NCBI RefSeq assembly: GCF_008107685.1
Contig: NZ_VIRF01000078.1
Location: forward strand, 388,270-452,269
DNA length: 64,000 bases
Origin: Novosphingobium sp. BW1
Lineage (GTDB): Bacteria; Pseudomonadota; Alphaproteobacteria; Sphingomonadales; Sphingomonadaceae
Direction: 5' to 3'
A program made the position numbers and the translations under genes. Below, piece by piece: positions 33,678-43,033 of this stretch. Below the pieces are notes generated by a model. It had not been told where the DNA came from. It did not search any database and worked only from the letters and a program-made list of their open reading frames with translations. Position 1 is the stretch's first letter; every line of letters starts with the position of its first letter.

Positions 33678-35717
33678 ATGACCGGATCGACGACTGAGGC
33701 CGCCCGTCCCGTTTCGCCCGAACGCGCCCTGCTCCGCATCGCCGCGCTCGTCAGCAGCGAGCCAGCCCGCGCACTGGCCGAGGTCGAGAGCCTGCTGCAG
33801 ACCGCGCCCGGCCTGGGCCCGGCCGAATTGCTTGCCTGCCAGGCGCTGCGCCAGCTTGGCCGCACGCAAGAGGCGCTATCCCGGCTCGAAACACTCGCTC
33901 GCCGTGACACCAAGGTACCTGCCGTACTCTGGGAACTGGCCCAGACCGCACTCGCAGCAAACGATCACGCGATGGCCATCTCCGCGCTCGAACGCCTGAC
34001 CGCGCTGCAGCCCGGCATCAGCCACGGCTGGTTCCTCCTCGCCAGCGAACTGCGCAAGGCCGGACGAGCAAAGGACGCCTGGCGCGCGGACATCTCGGGC
34101 GTCCACGCCTCGGCGGGTGATCCCGAACTGGTCAACGCAGCGCTTGCCATGAACAAGGGACGGCTGGACGAAGGCATTGCCCTGCTGGAAGCCCGCGCGG
34201 GGCGGGGCGGCGAGGATGCCCCCTCGCTGCGCTTGCTGGGCGAACTGCACTGGCGCAAGGGCAACATGAGCGAGGCGCTCGACTACGCCGGCCGCGCACT
34301 CGAACGCGCGCCGGGTTTCGACCGCGCCCGCGACTTCCGCATCCGCCTCCTGCTCCAGACCAACCGCCTGGACGAAGCGCGCCGCGAAGCCGAGATCCTG
34401 GTCGAATCGCCTCTCGAGAACCCGGCGCACCGCCTGCTCCTCGCCTCGGTGCTGGTGCGTCTGGGCGAACACGAGCACGCCCGCGATCTTTACCGCGCCC
34501 TGCTCGATTTCAAGGCCGACCAGCCCCAGCTCTGGCAGAACCTTGGCCATGTCCTCAAGACACTGGGCGAACAGGCCGAAGCGATCGCCGCCTACCGCGA
34601 GGCCGTTGCCCGCCAGCCTTCCATGGGTGAGGCTTGGTGGAGCCTCGCCAACCTCAAGACAGCCCGGCTCGGAGCCGAGGACATCGCCGCGATGGAGACC
34701 GCTCTTGCGACCTTGCCCGAGGACAGCGACGCGCAAGCCGAAGACCGTTTCCACCTGCACTTTGCGCTCGGCAAGGCGCTGGAAGATGCGAAGGACTATG
34801 GCGCCTCGTTTCGCCATTACGACCAAGGCAACCGCCTGCGCCGCGCCCGCGTGCCGCACGATCCAGAAGGTTTTTCCGCCGAAGTGGCCGCCACGGCGCA
34901 AACCTTTACCGCGGCCTTCATTTCCACGCTGGGCGATGGCGGCTGCCCTGCGCCCGATCCCATCTTCGTGGTGGGACTGCCACGGTCAGGCTCGACACTG
35001 GTCGAACAGATCCTCTCAAGCCACAGCCGGGTCGAAGGCACGCTCGAACTGCCCGACATGATGATCATCGCCAGCCGCCTTCAAGCGCGCGTCGATGAGG
35101 GTGATTTTCCCGATTTCAAGACCATGATCGCGAGCCTGACGCCGCGTGACCGGGTGCGCCTGGGCGAAGAATACCTTGAAGGCACGCGGGTCCACCGCAA
35201 GAGCGATGCGCCGCTGTTCATCGACAAGATGCCCAACAACTGGCAGCACGTCGGCCTCATCCGCACGATCCTGCCGAATGCAAAGATCGTGGATGCTCGC
35301 CGCCACCCAATGTCGTGCTGCTTCTCGGGCTGGAAACAGCACTTCGCGCGCGGACAGACTTTCACCTATGACCTCGCCGAAATCGCGCGTTACTACCGCG
35401 ACTATGTGGAGCTGATGGCCGCTTACGATGCCGCCGCGCCGGGCGCCGTTCACCGCGTGATCTACGAGGATATGGTGCGCTCCACAGAGGCCGAAATCCG
35501 CCGCCTGCTTGGGTATCTCGACCTCCCCTTCGAGGAGGCCTGCCTCCAGTTTCACACTAACGCCCGCGCAGTGCGCACAGCCAGTTCCGAGCAGGTGCGC
35601 CAACCCATCTTTACCACAGGTCTCGACGCCTGGACCCACTACGCCCCCTGGCTCGCCCCCCTCGCAGAGGCGCTCGGCCCGGTCGAGGCGATCTACCCTG
35701 AGCCTCCCGGACGCTAA
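33678..35717 (+). CDS. Tetratricopeptide-repeat sulfotransferase family protein
   Basis: 679-residue protein. Residues 1 to about 400 are TPR-like helical pairs (repeated A-x-x-x-L-E-R-A/L-x-P patterns such as ALDYAGRALERAPGF). The C-terminal part is a sulfotransferase domain with the PAPS 5'-phosphosulfate loop VVGLPRSGSTLVEQIL and the 3'-phosphate segment PMSCCFSGWKQ. Sulfotransferases move sulfate from PAPS to hydroxyl or amine groups. Start uncertain: ATG 33678 begins a sensible protein, while ATG 33591 would add 29 residues. Such genes commonly sit beside TonB receptors in sphingomonads, and the acceptor substrate is generally unknown. Confidence 0.88.
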   Translation: MTGSTTEAARPVSPERALLRIAALVSSEPARALAEVESLLQTAPGLGPAELLACQALRQLGRTQEALSRLETLARRDTKVPAVLWELAQTALAANDHAMAISALERLTALQPGISHGWFLLASELRKAGRAKDAWRADISGVHASAGDPELVNAALAMNKGRLDEGIALLEARAGRGGEDAPSLRLLGELHWRKGNMSEALDYAGRALERAPGFDRARDFRIRLLLQTNRLDEARREAEILVESPLENPAHRLLLASVLVRLGEHEHARDLYRALLDFKADQPQLWQNLGHVLKTLGEQAEAIAAYREAVARQPSMGEAWWSLANLKTARLGAEDIAAMETALATLPEDSDAQAEDRFHLHFALGKALEDAKDYGASFRHYDQGNRLRRARVPHDPEGFSAEVAATAQTFTAAFISTLGDGGCPAPDPIFVVGLPRSGSTLVEQILSSHSRVEGTLELPDMMIIASRLQARVDEGDFPDFKTMIASLTPRDRVRLGEEYLEGTRVHRKSDAPLFIDKMPNNWQHVGLIRTILPNAKIVDARRHPMSCCFSGWKQHFARGQTFTYDLAEIARYYRDYVELMAAYDAAAPGAVHRVIYEDMVRSTEAEIRRLLGYLDLPFEEACLQFHTNARAVRTASSEQVRQPIFTTGLDAWTHYAPWLAPLAEALGPVEAIYPEPPGR

Positions 35718-35868
35718 GAGCACTCCCACCCGCGGGACGGGCAAAACACTGTATTTACGTGCGCAGCAAAGGGGCCTAGGGCGCCCCTCCGGCCCCGTTT
35801 CGCCTCCTCGGAGAGAAGCAAGGCTGAGGGAAGAGGATCGACGGGCAACACGGCAAGGGAGAATGGCC

Positions 35869-36564
35869 ATGCCCCGCAAAGCGGCAACCAACGAGAATCC
35901 CAAGCACACGGCCACCGAGCACCAGCGCCCCGGCGTTTACGCGCGCGGTGCGGACACGGTCGACACCATCATCAAGGCCGCGCTGCGCGTCATCATCGAC
36001 GAGGGCGCAACCGCCTTCTCGATCCGCCGGATCGGCGCCGAGTGCGGCCTCAAGGTCGGCAATGTCAGCTACCATTTTCCCCGCAAGGAGTTGCTGGTGA
36101 AAGTCATGCTCGACGACATGATGGAGAGCTACCAGACCAAGCTTGACGACGATGTGCGTTTTGCCGACATCTCAGCCGAGGAGCGCCTGCGCCGCGTGAT
36201 CCTGATGTGCCTGGAGGACATCTGTTCCAAGCGCACGACCCGCCTCTTCACCGAACTGTGGTCGCTCGCCAACCAGAGCGCGTTCATCGCCGAGCGGATC
36301 GAGGCCTTCTACAGCGACGTCCACGTCCAGATCGGCGAGCAGATCCGCGTGCTCAACCCCGCGCTCGAGGACGAAGACGTCCACGCCCTTGCGCTCTTCA
36401 TCAGCGCGTCGATGGAGGGCACCACGCCCTTCCTGGGATACGAGAAGCCGTGGCGTTCCAAGATGCCCCAGATAATGGCGCTCAGCGTCGAGACCTTTAT
36501 TCATCTTGCAAAGACACTGAAACCCGGTGACATTGCCGAGATGACCAAGGCGATCGATTTCTGA
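35869..36564 (+). CDS. TetR-family transcriptional repressor
   Basis: 231-residue regulator. The HTH lies at about residues 28-70 (IRRIGAECGLKVGNVSYHF, a typical TetR recognition helix), followed by an all-helical ligand domain. The ATG at 35869 lies 7 bases after AAGGGAG; an ATG two codons earlier is too close. A basic, Thr-rich N-terminal extension of about 25 residues precedes the HTH. It is followed by an MFS transporter gene whose leader holds palindromic GTGCAC motifs, the likely operator. The effector may be a substrate of the transporter. Confidence 0.9.
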   Translation: MPRKAATNENPKHTATEHQRPGVYARGADTVDTIIKAALRVIIDEGATAFSIRRIGAECGLKVGNVSYHFPRKELLVKVMLDDMMESYQTKLDDDVRFADISAEERLRRVILMCLEDICSKRTTRLFTELWSLANQSAFIAERIEAFYSDVHVQIGEQIRVLNPALEDEDVHALALFISASMEGTTPFLGYEKPWRSKMPQIMALSVETFIHLAKTLKPGDIAEMTKAIDF

Positions 36565-36607
36565 CAAAGAGGACTTCGCAAATTCGCCGGGATGGGAGAG
36601 CGGTGAC

Positions 36608-36654
36608 CTGATGGGACGTGCACGTGGGGGCGTGCATGCACTTGTGCACATCAG
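36608..36654. promoter_or_regulatory. Palindromic GTGCAC cluster, candidate TetR operator
   Basis: CTGATG (36608-36613) and CATCAG (36649-36654) form the outer arms of an inverted repeat. Inside are GTGCAC (36618-36623), GTGCATGCAC (36632-36641) and GTGCAC (36644-36649). It lies directly before the ribosome site of the MFS gene and after the TetR gene. A similar GTGCATGTGCAC is at 33571. A structured mRNA leader is an alternative. Confidence 0.45.
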
Positions 36655-36662
36655 GGGGGCTA

Positions 36663-37862
36663 GTGCAGGTTTTCGGTTCCGGATTTCGCGTCATTGCACC
36701 GGCCATCGGCGTCGCCGCGCTCGCGATCCTGCAACCGGGCATCGACCCGGTGTTCCTCGCCCTGCTGAGCGAGGCACATGCTCTCTCGCCCGACCTTCAC
36801 GGCTGGGTCGTGGCCGCCGCCCAGGCGGGCCTCGCTCTCGGCTCACTGCTGAGCCTCCTTGCCGGCGCACGCCTGCCCTCGTGGAGTTTTTCCGCCGCTG
36901 CGCTGGCCGCCACGGCCGCCGCCCTAGCGACCGGCGCGATTGCCGACTTCCCGGCGCTCCTGGCCTTGCGCGCCGCCCACGGCGCGGCCATGGGGCTCAT
37001 CTACACGCAGGCCATGGCCCACGCCGCACGCCACCGCCCGACCGGCGCCTTTGCCGCCGCGCTTCTTGTCCAGTTGCTACTCTCAATGGGCGTGGCCGCC
37101 GGTCTGCCCAGCCTGGCCAATAAGCGCGGCGCACCCGAAGCCCTCGAACTGCTTGCTCTGGCCCCCTTGGGCATTCTGCTTTTCCTTGGCACCTGCCGCG
37201 ATGCGCTGGGCCAGCGTGCCGAATGTGACGTCGCCCCCCGCTTTGAGGTACTGAACACGCGCGCCACCGCATACGCGATCACGCCCCACACCCTGCTGAT
37301 CGCCAGCGCCATCTTCGCCTTCGTCTGCGCCAATATGATCGTGTGGTCACTGACCGGCGCGCTCGCGCTCGGGACCGGGCTGGGCAACGACACGCTTGGA
37401 ACCGCGGTCAGCCTGGGTTCGCTCGCCGGAGCCGTGACCGCCCTCGCCGTCCTTCGCGAGCGGATCCTAGTTCCTCCGGCGCTGACCGCACTCTTGTGCG
37501 GGGCCGCGTTGCTCGCCCCCATGCTGGGCGCACGCCCCGGTCAGCCCGAGCTATTCATTGCATCCATCGTCCTGTTCAACATTGGCGCGACGGCCAGCGT
37601 CATTCGCTGCTCCGGACTTGCTGCGGCTTCGTGCACCTCCACCCGCGCGCTGCGCTTCGTCTCCTCGATGCAAACCCTGGGCATGATTGCGGGCCCCGCG
37701 CTCGGATCGCTGGCCGCGATGGGCGACAGCCGCAATGGCCCGCTCGAGGCTGCCGCGCTCGCGACGATCCTTGCCTGCGGTGCCTTCATCGCCTGGCAGC
37801 GCCGTCCCGCCACGCAGGCCGTCCCCGCGGAGCTCTACCACGAAGAACGCCAGGCCGCCTGA
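36663..37862 (+). CDS. MFS transporter
   Basis: About 399 residues and 12 membrane helices, rich in Ala, Leu and Gly. Central loop around residue 190 (TCRDALGQRAECD). The start is uncertain: GTG at 36663 follows AGGGGGG closely and begins the first helix, while ATG at 36636 or GTG at 36618 would add residues translated from the palindromic region. The family cannot be narrowed beyond drug or metabolite exporters. Paired with the TetR repressor upstream, a substrate-induced exporter is the usual arrangement. Confidence 0.8.
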   Translation: MQVFGSGFRVIAPAIGVAALAILQPGIDPVFLALLSEAHALSPDLHGWVVAAAQAGLALGSLLSLLAGARLPSWSFSAAALAATAAALATGAIADFPALLALRAAHGAAMGLIYTQAMAHAARHRPTGAFAAALLVQLLLSMGVAAGLPSLANKRGAPEALELLALAPLGILLFLGTCRDALGQRAECDVAPRFEVLNTRATAYAITPHTLLIASAIFAFVCANMIVWSLTGALALGTGLGNDTLGTAVSLGSLAGAVTALAVLRERILVPPALTALLCGAALLAPMLGARPGQPELFIASIVLFNIGATASVIRCSGLAAASCTSTRALRFVSSMQTLGMIAGPALGSLAAMGDSRNGPLEAAALATILACGAFIAWQRRPATQAVPAELYHEERQAA

Positions 37863-38096
37863 ATCCACCGATGCTGCATCTGCGTAATGACTCGGACACG
37901 GCAGGCATTGCGCAGGATCTGGCGCTTTTTCGGCCCTTCGCGAACTCACCAAAGCTCACTTCCAGCGCCGCTCGGACATAAAAATGCGGCGACACGAAAA
38001 AGCGCCTTGACCAACTCTTGATGATTGTCCAGTTTTCTACTGCCCAAGCGCGGAATCACCGAATTGCGCGTGTAATCAGGGGGGTATTTTCAAATA

Positions 38097-39968
38097 ATGC
38101 GCCTTTCGCGAAAGAATCGCGGCGACGCCCTTGCGCGCCCGCCCCAAGTCACATCCGATGTTAAAGCGGGCAGCGTACTTGCCGCTCCGGGGCCATTCAT
38201 CCGCAGCTGGCACCGCCTGCCCCTCGCCGCGCTGCTTGCCGCAGGCGCCCTTTCGACCAGCGTGGTCGTCGCGCAGGCCGGGGGGGAGGACGACTTCACC
38301 AGCGACCCGGCCGGGTGGGACGAGACCGAGGCCGGCATCCCGGTCACCGACAGTCTCACCATGCAGAAGTGCGGTACCTGCCACGCGCCAGACGCGGACG
38401 GCAACCTTTCGCGCATCTCGTGGATCCGCACGACGCCTGAAGGCTGGGCGCAGACCATCAAGCGCATGGTCAAGCTGAACGGCCTCGAGATCGAGCCAGG
38501 CGAAGCGCGCGACGTGGTGAAATATCTTTCGACCTACCATGGCCTTGCGCCCGAGGAAGCCAAGCCGGTGATGTACCTTGCCGAAAAGCGCATCCAGGAC
38601 GAGACCATCATCCCCAATGACACGCTGCGCCAGACCTGCGCGAGCTGCCATGCCTTTGCCCAACCGATGTCCTCGCGCCGTTCCAAGCGCGAATGGGGCC
38701 TGCTGGAGAACATGCACCGCGCGCTCTATTCGACCGCGGAATTCATTTACGAGACGCCGGTTGGCGGCGGCTACGACGAGAACGGCGGCGCCGGTGATGG
38801 CGAGGGCAAGAAGCCCGAGAAGCAGGCAATCGCCGCGCTCAAGTGGCTGTCCGAAAACGCCCCGTTGCATACGCCCGAATGGTCCGCGTGGCGCCCGCGC
38901 ATTCGGGCGCCTAAACTGGGCGGCAAATGGCTGATCTCAGCCGAGATGCGGGGGCACGGCCGGTTTGTTGGCGAGATGTCCGTGGCGCCCAAGGCCCCGG
39001 GCTCGGACGAATACGTCACGACCACCGTGCTCCGCTCGCTCAAGGATGGCTCGGTCCACACCCGCAAGGGGACCTCACTCATCTACACCGGCTTTTCGTG
39101 GCGCGGGTCCTCCCAGGGGGCCTCGCCATCGGCCGCCCCCGACGATCTCGACAGCACGCTGCGCGAGACGCTGTGGTTCGCGCCCGACCAGAGCATGGCG
39201 ATGGGCCGCTGGTACTGGGGTGAATACCACGAGTTCGGCTACAACGTGACGCTGCGGCGCGAGAGCGGAGCGCCGGTGATCGGTGCCATCTCGCTCGACG
39301 CCCTGAAGACCGGCACCAAGGGTGCCGAGGTCCATATCTACGGTGCGAACCTGCCCGTCGATCTGACCGCCCAGGACATCGACTTCGGCAGCGGCACCAA
39401 GGTGGCGAAGCTTGTTACGGTCACCGCCGGCGAAGCGGTCGTCACGCTCGACATCGCCGCGAATGCGGTGCCCGGCCCGCGCGACGTCACCGTCGGCAGC
39501 GCGGTGCTGGAAAAGGCGCTGCCCGTCTACGCCAGTGTCGATTACGTGAAGGTCACCCCCGACACCGCACTCGCACATCTGGGCGGCATCAAGTACGCCA
39601 AGGGCTTCGAGCAGTTCGCCGCCTGGGGTTATTCCAACGGTCCCGACGGCAAGCAAGGCACGAAGGACGACTTCGCGATCATGCCGGTCGAGGCGACCTG
39701 GTCGCTGGGCGAGTTCATCACCACGACCTACGACAACGACACGAAGTTCGTGGGCTCGCTCGATGCGGTCTCAGGTCTCTTCACGCCCAACGTCGAAGGC
39801 CCTAACCCTGGACGCCGTTTCGGGCGCAACAACTATGGCGAGGTATGGGTCGTTGCGACCGCGAAGAACTTGGCGGGCAAGGACGGCAAGCCGCTGGTCG
39901 GTCGTTCCTACCTCGTCACCACCGTTCCCACCTACAAGCGCTGGGACCAGCCGGAGGTGTCCGAATGA
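38097..39968 (+). CDS. qhpA: Quinohemoprotein amine dehydrogenase alpha subunit (diheme)
   Basis: 623-residue heme subunit of the periplasmic enzyme that oxidises primary amines to aldehydes and ammonia. The signal peptide has a long basic n-region and its hydrophobic core at residues 41-60. Two c-type heme sites are Cys92-Gly-Thr-Cys-His96 and Cys181-Ala-Ser-Cys-His185. The rest is the beta-sandwich domains known for this subunit. AGGGGGG lies about 10 bases before the ATG. Its stop overlaps qhpD (ATGA). It takes electrons from the CTQ cofactor in the gamma subunit and passes them to an external cytochrome or cupredoxin. It heads a seven-gene operon. Confidence 0.95.
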   Translation: MRLSRKNRGDALARPPQVTSDVKAGSVLAAPGPFIRSWHRLPLAALLAAGALSTSVVVAQAGGEDDFTSDPAGWDETEAGIPVTDSLTMQKCGTCHAPDADGNLSRISWIRTTPEGWAQTIKRMVKLNGLEIEPGEARDVVKYLSTYHGLAPEEAKPVMYLAEKRIQDETIIPNDTLRQTCASCHAFAQPMSSRRSKREWGLLENMHRALYSTAEFIYETPVGGGYDENGGAGDGEGKKPEKQAIAALKWLSENAPLHTPEWSAWRPRIRAPKLGGKWLISAEMRGHGRFVGEMSVAPKAPGSDEYVTTTVLRSLKDGSVHTRKGTSLIYTGFSWRGSSQGASPSAAPDDLDSTLRETLWFAPDQSMAMGRWYWGEYHEFGYNVTLRRESGAPVIGAISLDALKTGTKGAEVHIYGANLPVDLTAQDIDFGSGTKVAKLVTVTAGEAVVTLDIAANAVPGPRDVTVGSAVLEKALPVYASVDYVKVTPDTALAHLGGIKYAKGFEQFAAWGYSNGPDGKQGTKDDFAIMPVEATWSLGEFITTTYDNDTKFVGSLDAVSGLFTPNVEGPNPGRRFGRNNYGEVWVVATAKNLAGKDGKPLVGRSYLVTTVPTYKRWDQPEVSE

Positions 39969-41443
39969 ACACGATGACCGCCCCTGCCGCCGACTTTCGC
40001 ACCGCGCGCTATCGCCTGGGCGAACTGCACGAATTCGAGGCCGCAGATCAGCCGTATGTCTACCTTGTCGGTGCAGGCGCGATTTTCGCGCTCGACGATG
40101 GTGCCCGCGCGGTGCTCGAAGAACTGCGCGAGGGCGAGATGGCGCATGGTGAGATCGTCTCCGCGCTTGTCGCCCATGGCTATGCGAACGGCGATGCCGA
40201 AGAACTGATCCGCGAACTTCTGTTCGTGCGCGGCATCGTCTCGGACCGGATCGCCCCTGCGCTCGATCCGCAGCCGACCGCCCCGCCTGCCGACTTCCCG
40301 CTCCAGGCGCTGGTGCTCAACATCACCAACCAGTGCAACCTCGCCTGCACCTATTGTTATGAGTTCGGCGCGGACAAGATCGCGACGCCCCAGGGCAAGC
40401 CCAAGTTCATGACCCTGGAGACGGCGAAGTCCTCGATCGACTTCCTGCTCACCCAGTCAGGTAGCCGGGAAACGGTGCACGTCACCTTCTTCGGCGGCGA
40501 GACGCTCATGAATTTCAAGCTGCTGCGCGAAGTCGTCCTTTACGCCAATGAGGCCGCCGCCGCGCAGCACCGCGCGATCACCTACAGCCTCACTACCAAC
40601 GCGACGCTGCTGTCGGACCCGATCATCGAGTTCCTCGCCGACAACGACGTGGGCGTCACCGTCAGCATCGACGGACCGGCTGACCTTCAGGACCACCGAC
40701 GCATCTACAGGAGCGGCAAGGGCTCCTATGAAGTCATCGAACCGCGCCTCAAGAAACTGATCGCCCGCCACCGCACACGCGCCATCACCGCGCGCGTGAC
40801 ACTGAGCGAAGGCGTCACCGATGTCCTTCGTATCTACCGCCACCTCAAGGACGAACTGGGCTTTCACGAAGTCGGCTTTGCCCCGGTCACCAATTCAGGC
40901 GACCAGGACTATGCGATCAACGGCGATGGCATGAGCAAGGTTCTGGCGGACTTCCATGCGCTGGCCGACGAATGGCTGGAGTACGCGTTGGAGAATCGCA
41001 TGCACGGCTTCTCCAACGTCTCGGAGACCATTGCCGAACTGATGCAGGGCGTGAACAAGTCGCACCCGTGCGGGGCCGGACTTGGCCTGCTGGGTGTCAG
41101 CCCCTCGGGCGACCTGTCGCCTTGCCACCGCTTCACCGACGCCGATACCCACACGCTGGGCAACATCGAAAGCGGTATCGATGCGGCCAAGCGCGAGGAC
41201 TTCCTCTCGCGCGGGCACGTCAGCGCCAAGTACGAATGCCAGAGTTGCTGGGCGCGCCCCTTGTGCGCGGGCGGCTGCCATCACGAGGCCTTCGTGCGCT
41301 ACGGCGACACCGGCCACGCCAATCTGCACTACTGTGACTGGATCCGTGAATGGACCGACACGTGCCTGCGTGTCTACGGCGCAGTCGCAGCGCAGAACCC
41401 CGGATTTCTCGAACGTTTTGCAACGCGGAAGGCCAACGCATGA
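39965..41443 (+). CDS. qhpD: Radical SAM/SPASM peptide-crosslinking enzyme QhpD
   Basis: 492-residue radical SAM enzyme that makes the Cys-to-Asp/Glu thioether crosslinks in the gamma-subunit precursor. The cluster-binding Cys124-x3-Cys128-x2-Cys131 is in TNQCNLACTYCYEF. An N-terminal peptide-recognition region (about residues 1-105) precedes it. The SPASM domain has Cys in HPCGAGLG, LSPCHRF and ECQSCWARPLCAGGCHH for auxiliary clusters. It is translationally coupled on both sides (ATGA with qhpA, ATGA with qhpC), putting enzyme and substrate side by side. Known from Paracoccus to act before leader removal. Confidence 0.95.
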   Translation: MNTMTAPAADFRTARYRLGELHEFEAADQPYVYLVGAGAIFALDDGARAVLEELREGEMAHGEIVSALVAHGYANGDAEELIRELLFVRGIVSDRIAPALDPQPTAPPADFPLQALVLNITNQCNLACTYCYEFGADKIATPQGKPKFMTLETAKSSIDFLLTQSGSRETVHVTFFGGETLMNFKLLREVVLYANEAAAAQHRAITYSLTTNATLLSDPIIEFLADNDVGVTVSIDGPADLQDHRRIYRSGKGSYEVIEPRLKKLIARHRTRAITARVTLSEGVTDVLRIYRHLKDELGFHEVGFAPVTNSGDQDYAINGDGMSKVLADFHALADEWLEYALENRMHGFSNVSETIAELMQGVNKSHPCGAGLGLLGVSPSGDLSPCHRFTDADTHTLGNIESGIDAAKREDFLSRGHVSAKYECQSCWARPLCAGGCHHEAFVRYGDTGHANLHYCDWIREWTDTCLRVYGAVAAQNPGFLERFATRKANA

Positions 41444-41811
41444 AGCACCTGAAGCCGATCAACCGGAAGGCCCAGAGGATCGACGATCTGGCCTCCCCTG
41501 CCCCCGAAACCATGATGGATGCCTCGTCCGACCCGCTGGGCGAGGACGACATCGTCGCGCTCCAGCAGAAGACCCAGCAACCCCATGTGCCGATGGGTTG
41601 CACGCTGGCCTTCTCACCAGGCTGGGAAGTTGATGCGGGTGGCGGCACGGCGGGTCTGTGCCAGCCGGTCGAGCGCGACATCTATGACTGCTACGTCAGC
41701 TGTTTCTGGCCCGTGCAGGTGCCCGACCACATCAACTATTCGCCCGACTGGGCCAGCAACTGCGCCTCGGCGGCGAAGGACTGGCGCAATCTCGACCTGG
41801 TCTTCCCGTGA
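41440..41811 (+). CDS. qhpC: Quinohemoprotein amine dehydrogenase gamma subunit precursor (CTQ-bearing)
   Basis: 123-residue ribosomal peptide precursor. A leader of roughly 45 residues is followed by the Cys-rich catalytic peptide. Known crosslinks map exactly by spacing: Cys54-Glu63, Cys74-Asp80, Cys88-Asp96 and the CTQ pair Cys84-Trp90, corresponding to mature 7-16, 27-33, 41-49 and 37-43 of the Paracoccus subunit. The core motif is DCYVSCFWPVQVPD. The peptide is crosslinked by QhpD in the cytoplasm, hydroxylated on Trp with help of QhpG, exported and cleaved. The leader appears longer than the 28 residues of the Paracoccus protein, or the second methionines (MM, 25-26) are the true region of the start. 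Confidence 0.95.
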   Translation: MKHLKPINRKAQRIDDLASPAPETMMDASSDPLGEDDIVALQQKTQQPHVPMGCTLAFSPGWEVDAGGGTAGLCQPVERDIYDCYVSCFWPVQVPDHINYSPDWASNCASAAKDWRNLDLVFP

Positions 41812-41929
41812 TGCGCCCCCATCCCCTTCGGCAGCTTTGCGCGAAGGGGACCCGTCCGGACCTTGCCCGGCTGGCACAGTTCGCCTGGACCGCCACGCGC
41901 CCTCGCCCCTCGAGAAAGAGGCAGCCTTC

Positions 41930-43033
41930 ATGAAATCGCTTCGTCATGCCTTTGCCGGCAGCGCCAGCGCCGCCCTTGGTGCCGCGCTGGCCTTCGCCCA
42001 GCCCGCCGCCGCCGACACCATCGTCATCGGCGGCTATCCCGACCAGGTGCAGTTCATCGACGATACCAGCGGCAAGGTCACCGATCTCGTCACGCTGGAG
42101 ACGGGCCTTCCCGACAACCTCCAGCTCTCGCAGGATCGCTCGAAGCTCTATGTCACCACCCTCACCCACACAGGGATCGAGGTGATCGACACGAAAACCC
42201 GCAAGGTCCTCAACCACTTCGAGCTCAACACGCCGAGCACGCGCTACCGTTTCAAGGGCGGTGTGCCTGATCCCACAGGGCGCTATTTCTACGCTATTGG
42301 CCAGCGCTTCGACAAGGAAGTGGATCTCTTCCGCGTCAGCAAGTTCCAGTACTACACCATCGACCTGAAGAGCGGCGACGTCGTGCGCGCAGTCGATTTT
42401 GCCGAAGAAGACAACGGACCGGGCTGGGCGGCCAGCATGGCAATCTCGCCCGATGGCAAGACCCTCTACGTCTTTGGCGACAAGGTCCGCGTGCTCGATA
42501 CCAAGGACTTCTCGGTACTCGACCGGATCGACCTTGCCAAGCCCCAGTCTTCCGCGCTCCAAGACGTCAGCTTTGGCGGCACGCTCAATTCACGCCAGGA
42601 TCCGGGCACCTATGTCTCGCTCTTCAACGGCGAGGATCCCTACATCCACAACAAGGTCTTCGGCATCGCGCGCTTCGACCTGACGCAGCGCAGCTTCACC
42701 TTCGATCCCATCGGCCCCGCGCCCGATCGCCTCGAAGGTCTGCAGGTCACGCCCGACGGCAAGGAGGGCTACACCGTCGCGGTCATGGATGATCTGGGCG
42801 ACCAGCGCTGCGAGTTCTGGCACTTCGACCTCGAAACCAACACCGCGGTCGGCAAGGCCGAGTTCGAATGCCGTCGCCGCTTCTACTTCGCCATGTCGGC
42901 CGACGGAAAGAAGCTCTACATCTACGGCGCGGGCTATGACATTGCCGTCTACGATGCCGCCACGCTCAAACTCGAGGCCGACTGGGAGGTACGCAACGAC
43001 ATCACCATGGCGGGGCTCCTGCACCTGCCGTGA
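41930..43033 (+). CDS. qhpB: Quinohemoprotein amine dehydrogenase beta subunit
   Basis: 367-residue periplasmic seven-bladed beta-propeller subunit. A signal peptide (MKSLRHAFAGSASAALGAAL, cleavage near PAAA-DT) is followed by propeller repeats of the form S-x-D-G-K-x-L-Y-V, for example SPDGKTLYVFGD and SADGKKLYIYG. AAAGAGG stands 8 bases before the ATG. The beta subunit holds the gamma subunit against the heme subunit and contributes an active-site acid. A gap of 118 bases separates it from qhpC, the only real gap in the operon. Its stop overlaps qhpG (GTGA). Confidence 0.93.
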   Translation: MKSLRHAFAGSASAALGAALAFAQPAAADTIVIGGYPDQVQFIDDTSGKVTDLVTLETGLPDNLQLSQDRSKLYVTTLTHTGIEVIDTKTRKVLNHFELNTPSTRYRFKGGVPDPTGRYFYAIGQRFDKEVDLFRVSKFQYYTIDLKSGDVVRAVDFAEEDNGPGWAASMAISPDGKTLYVFGDKVRVLDTKDFSVLDRIDLAKPQSSALQDVSFGGTLNSRQDPGTYVSLFNGEDPYIHNKVFGIARFDLTQRSFTFDPIGPAPDRLEGLQVTPDGKEGYTVAVMDDLGDQRCEFWHFDLETNTAVGKAEFECRRRFYFAMSADGKKLYIYGAGYDIAVYDAATLKLEADWEVRNDITMAGLLHLP

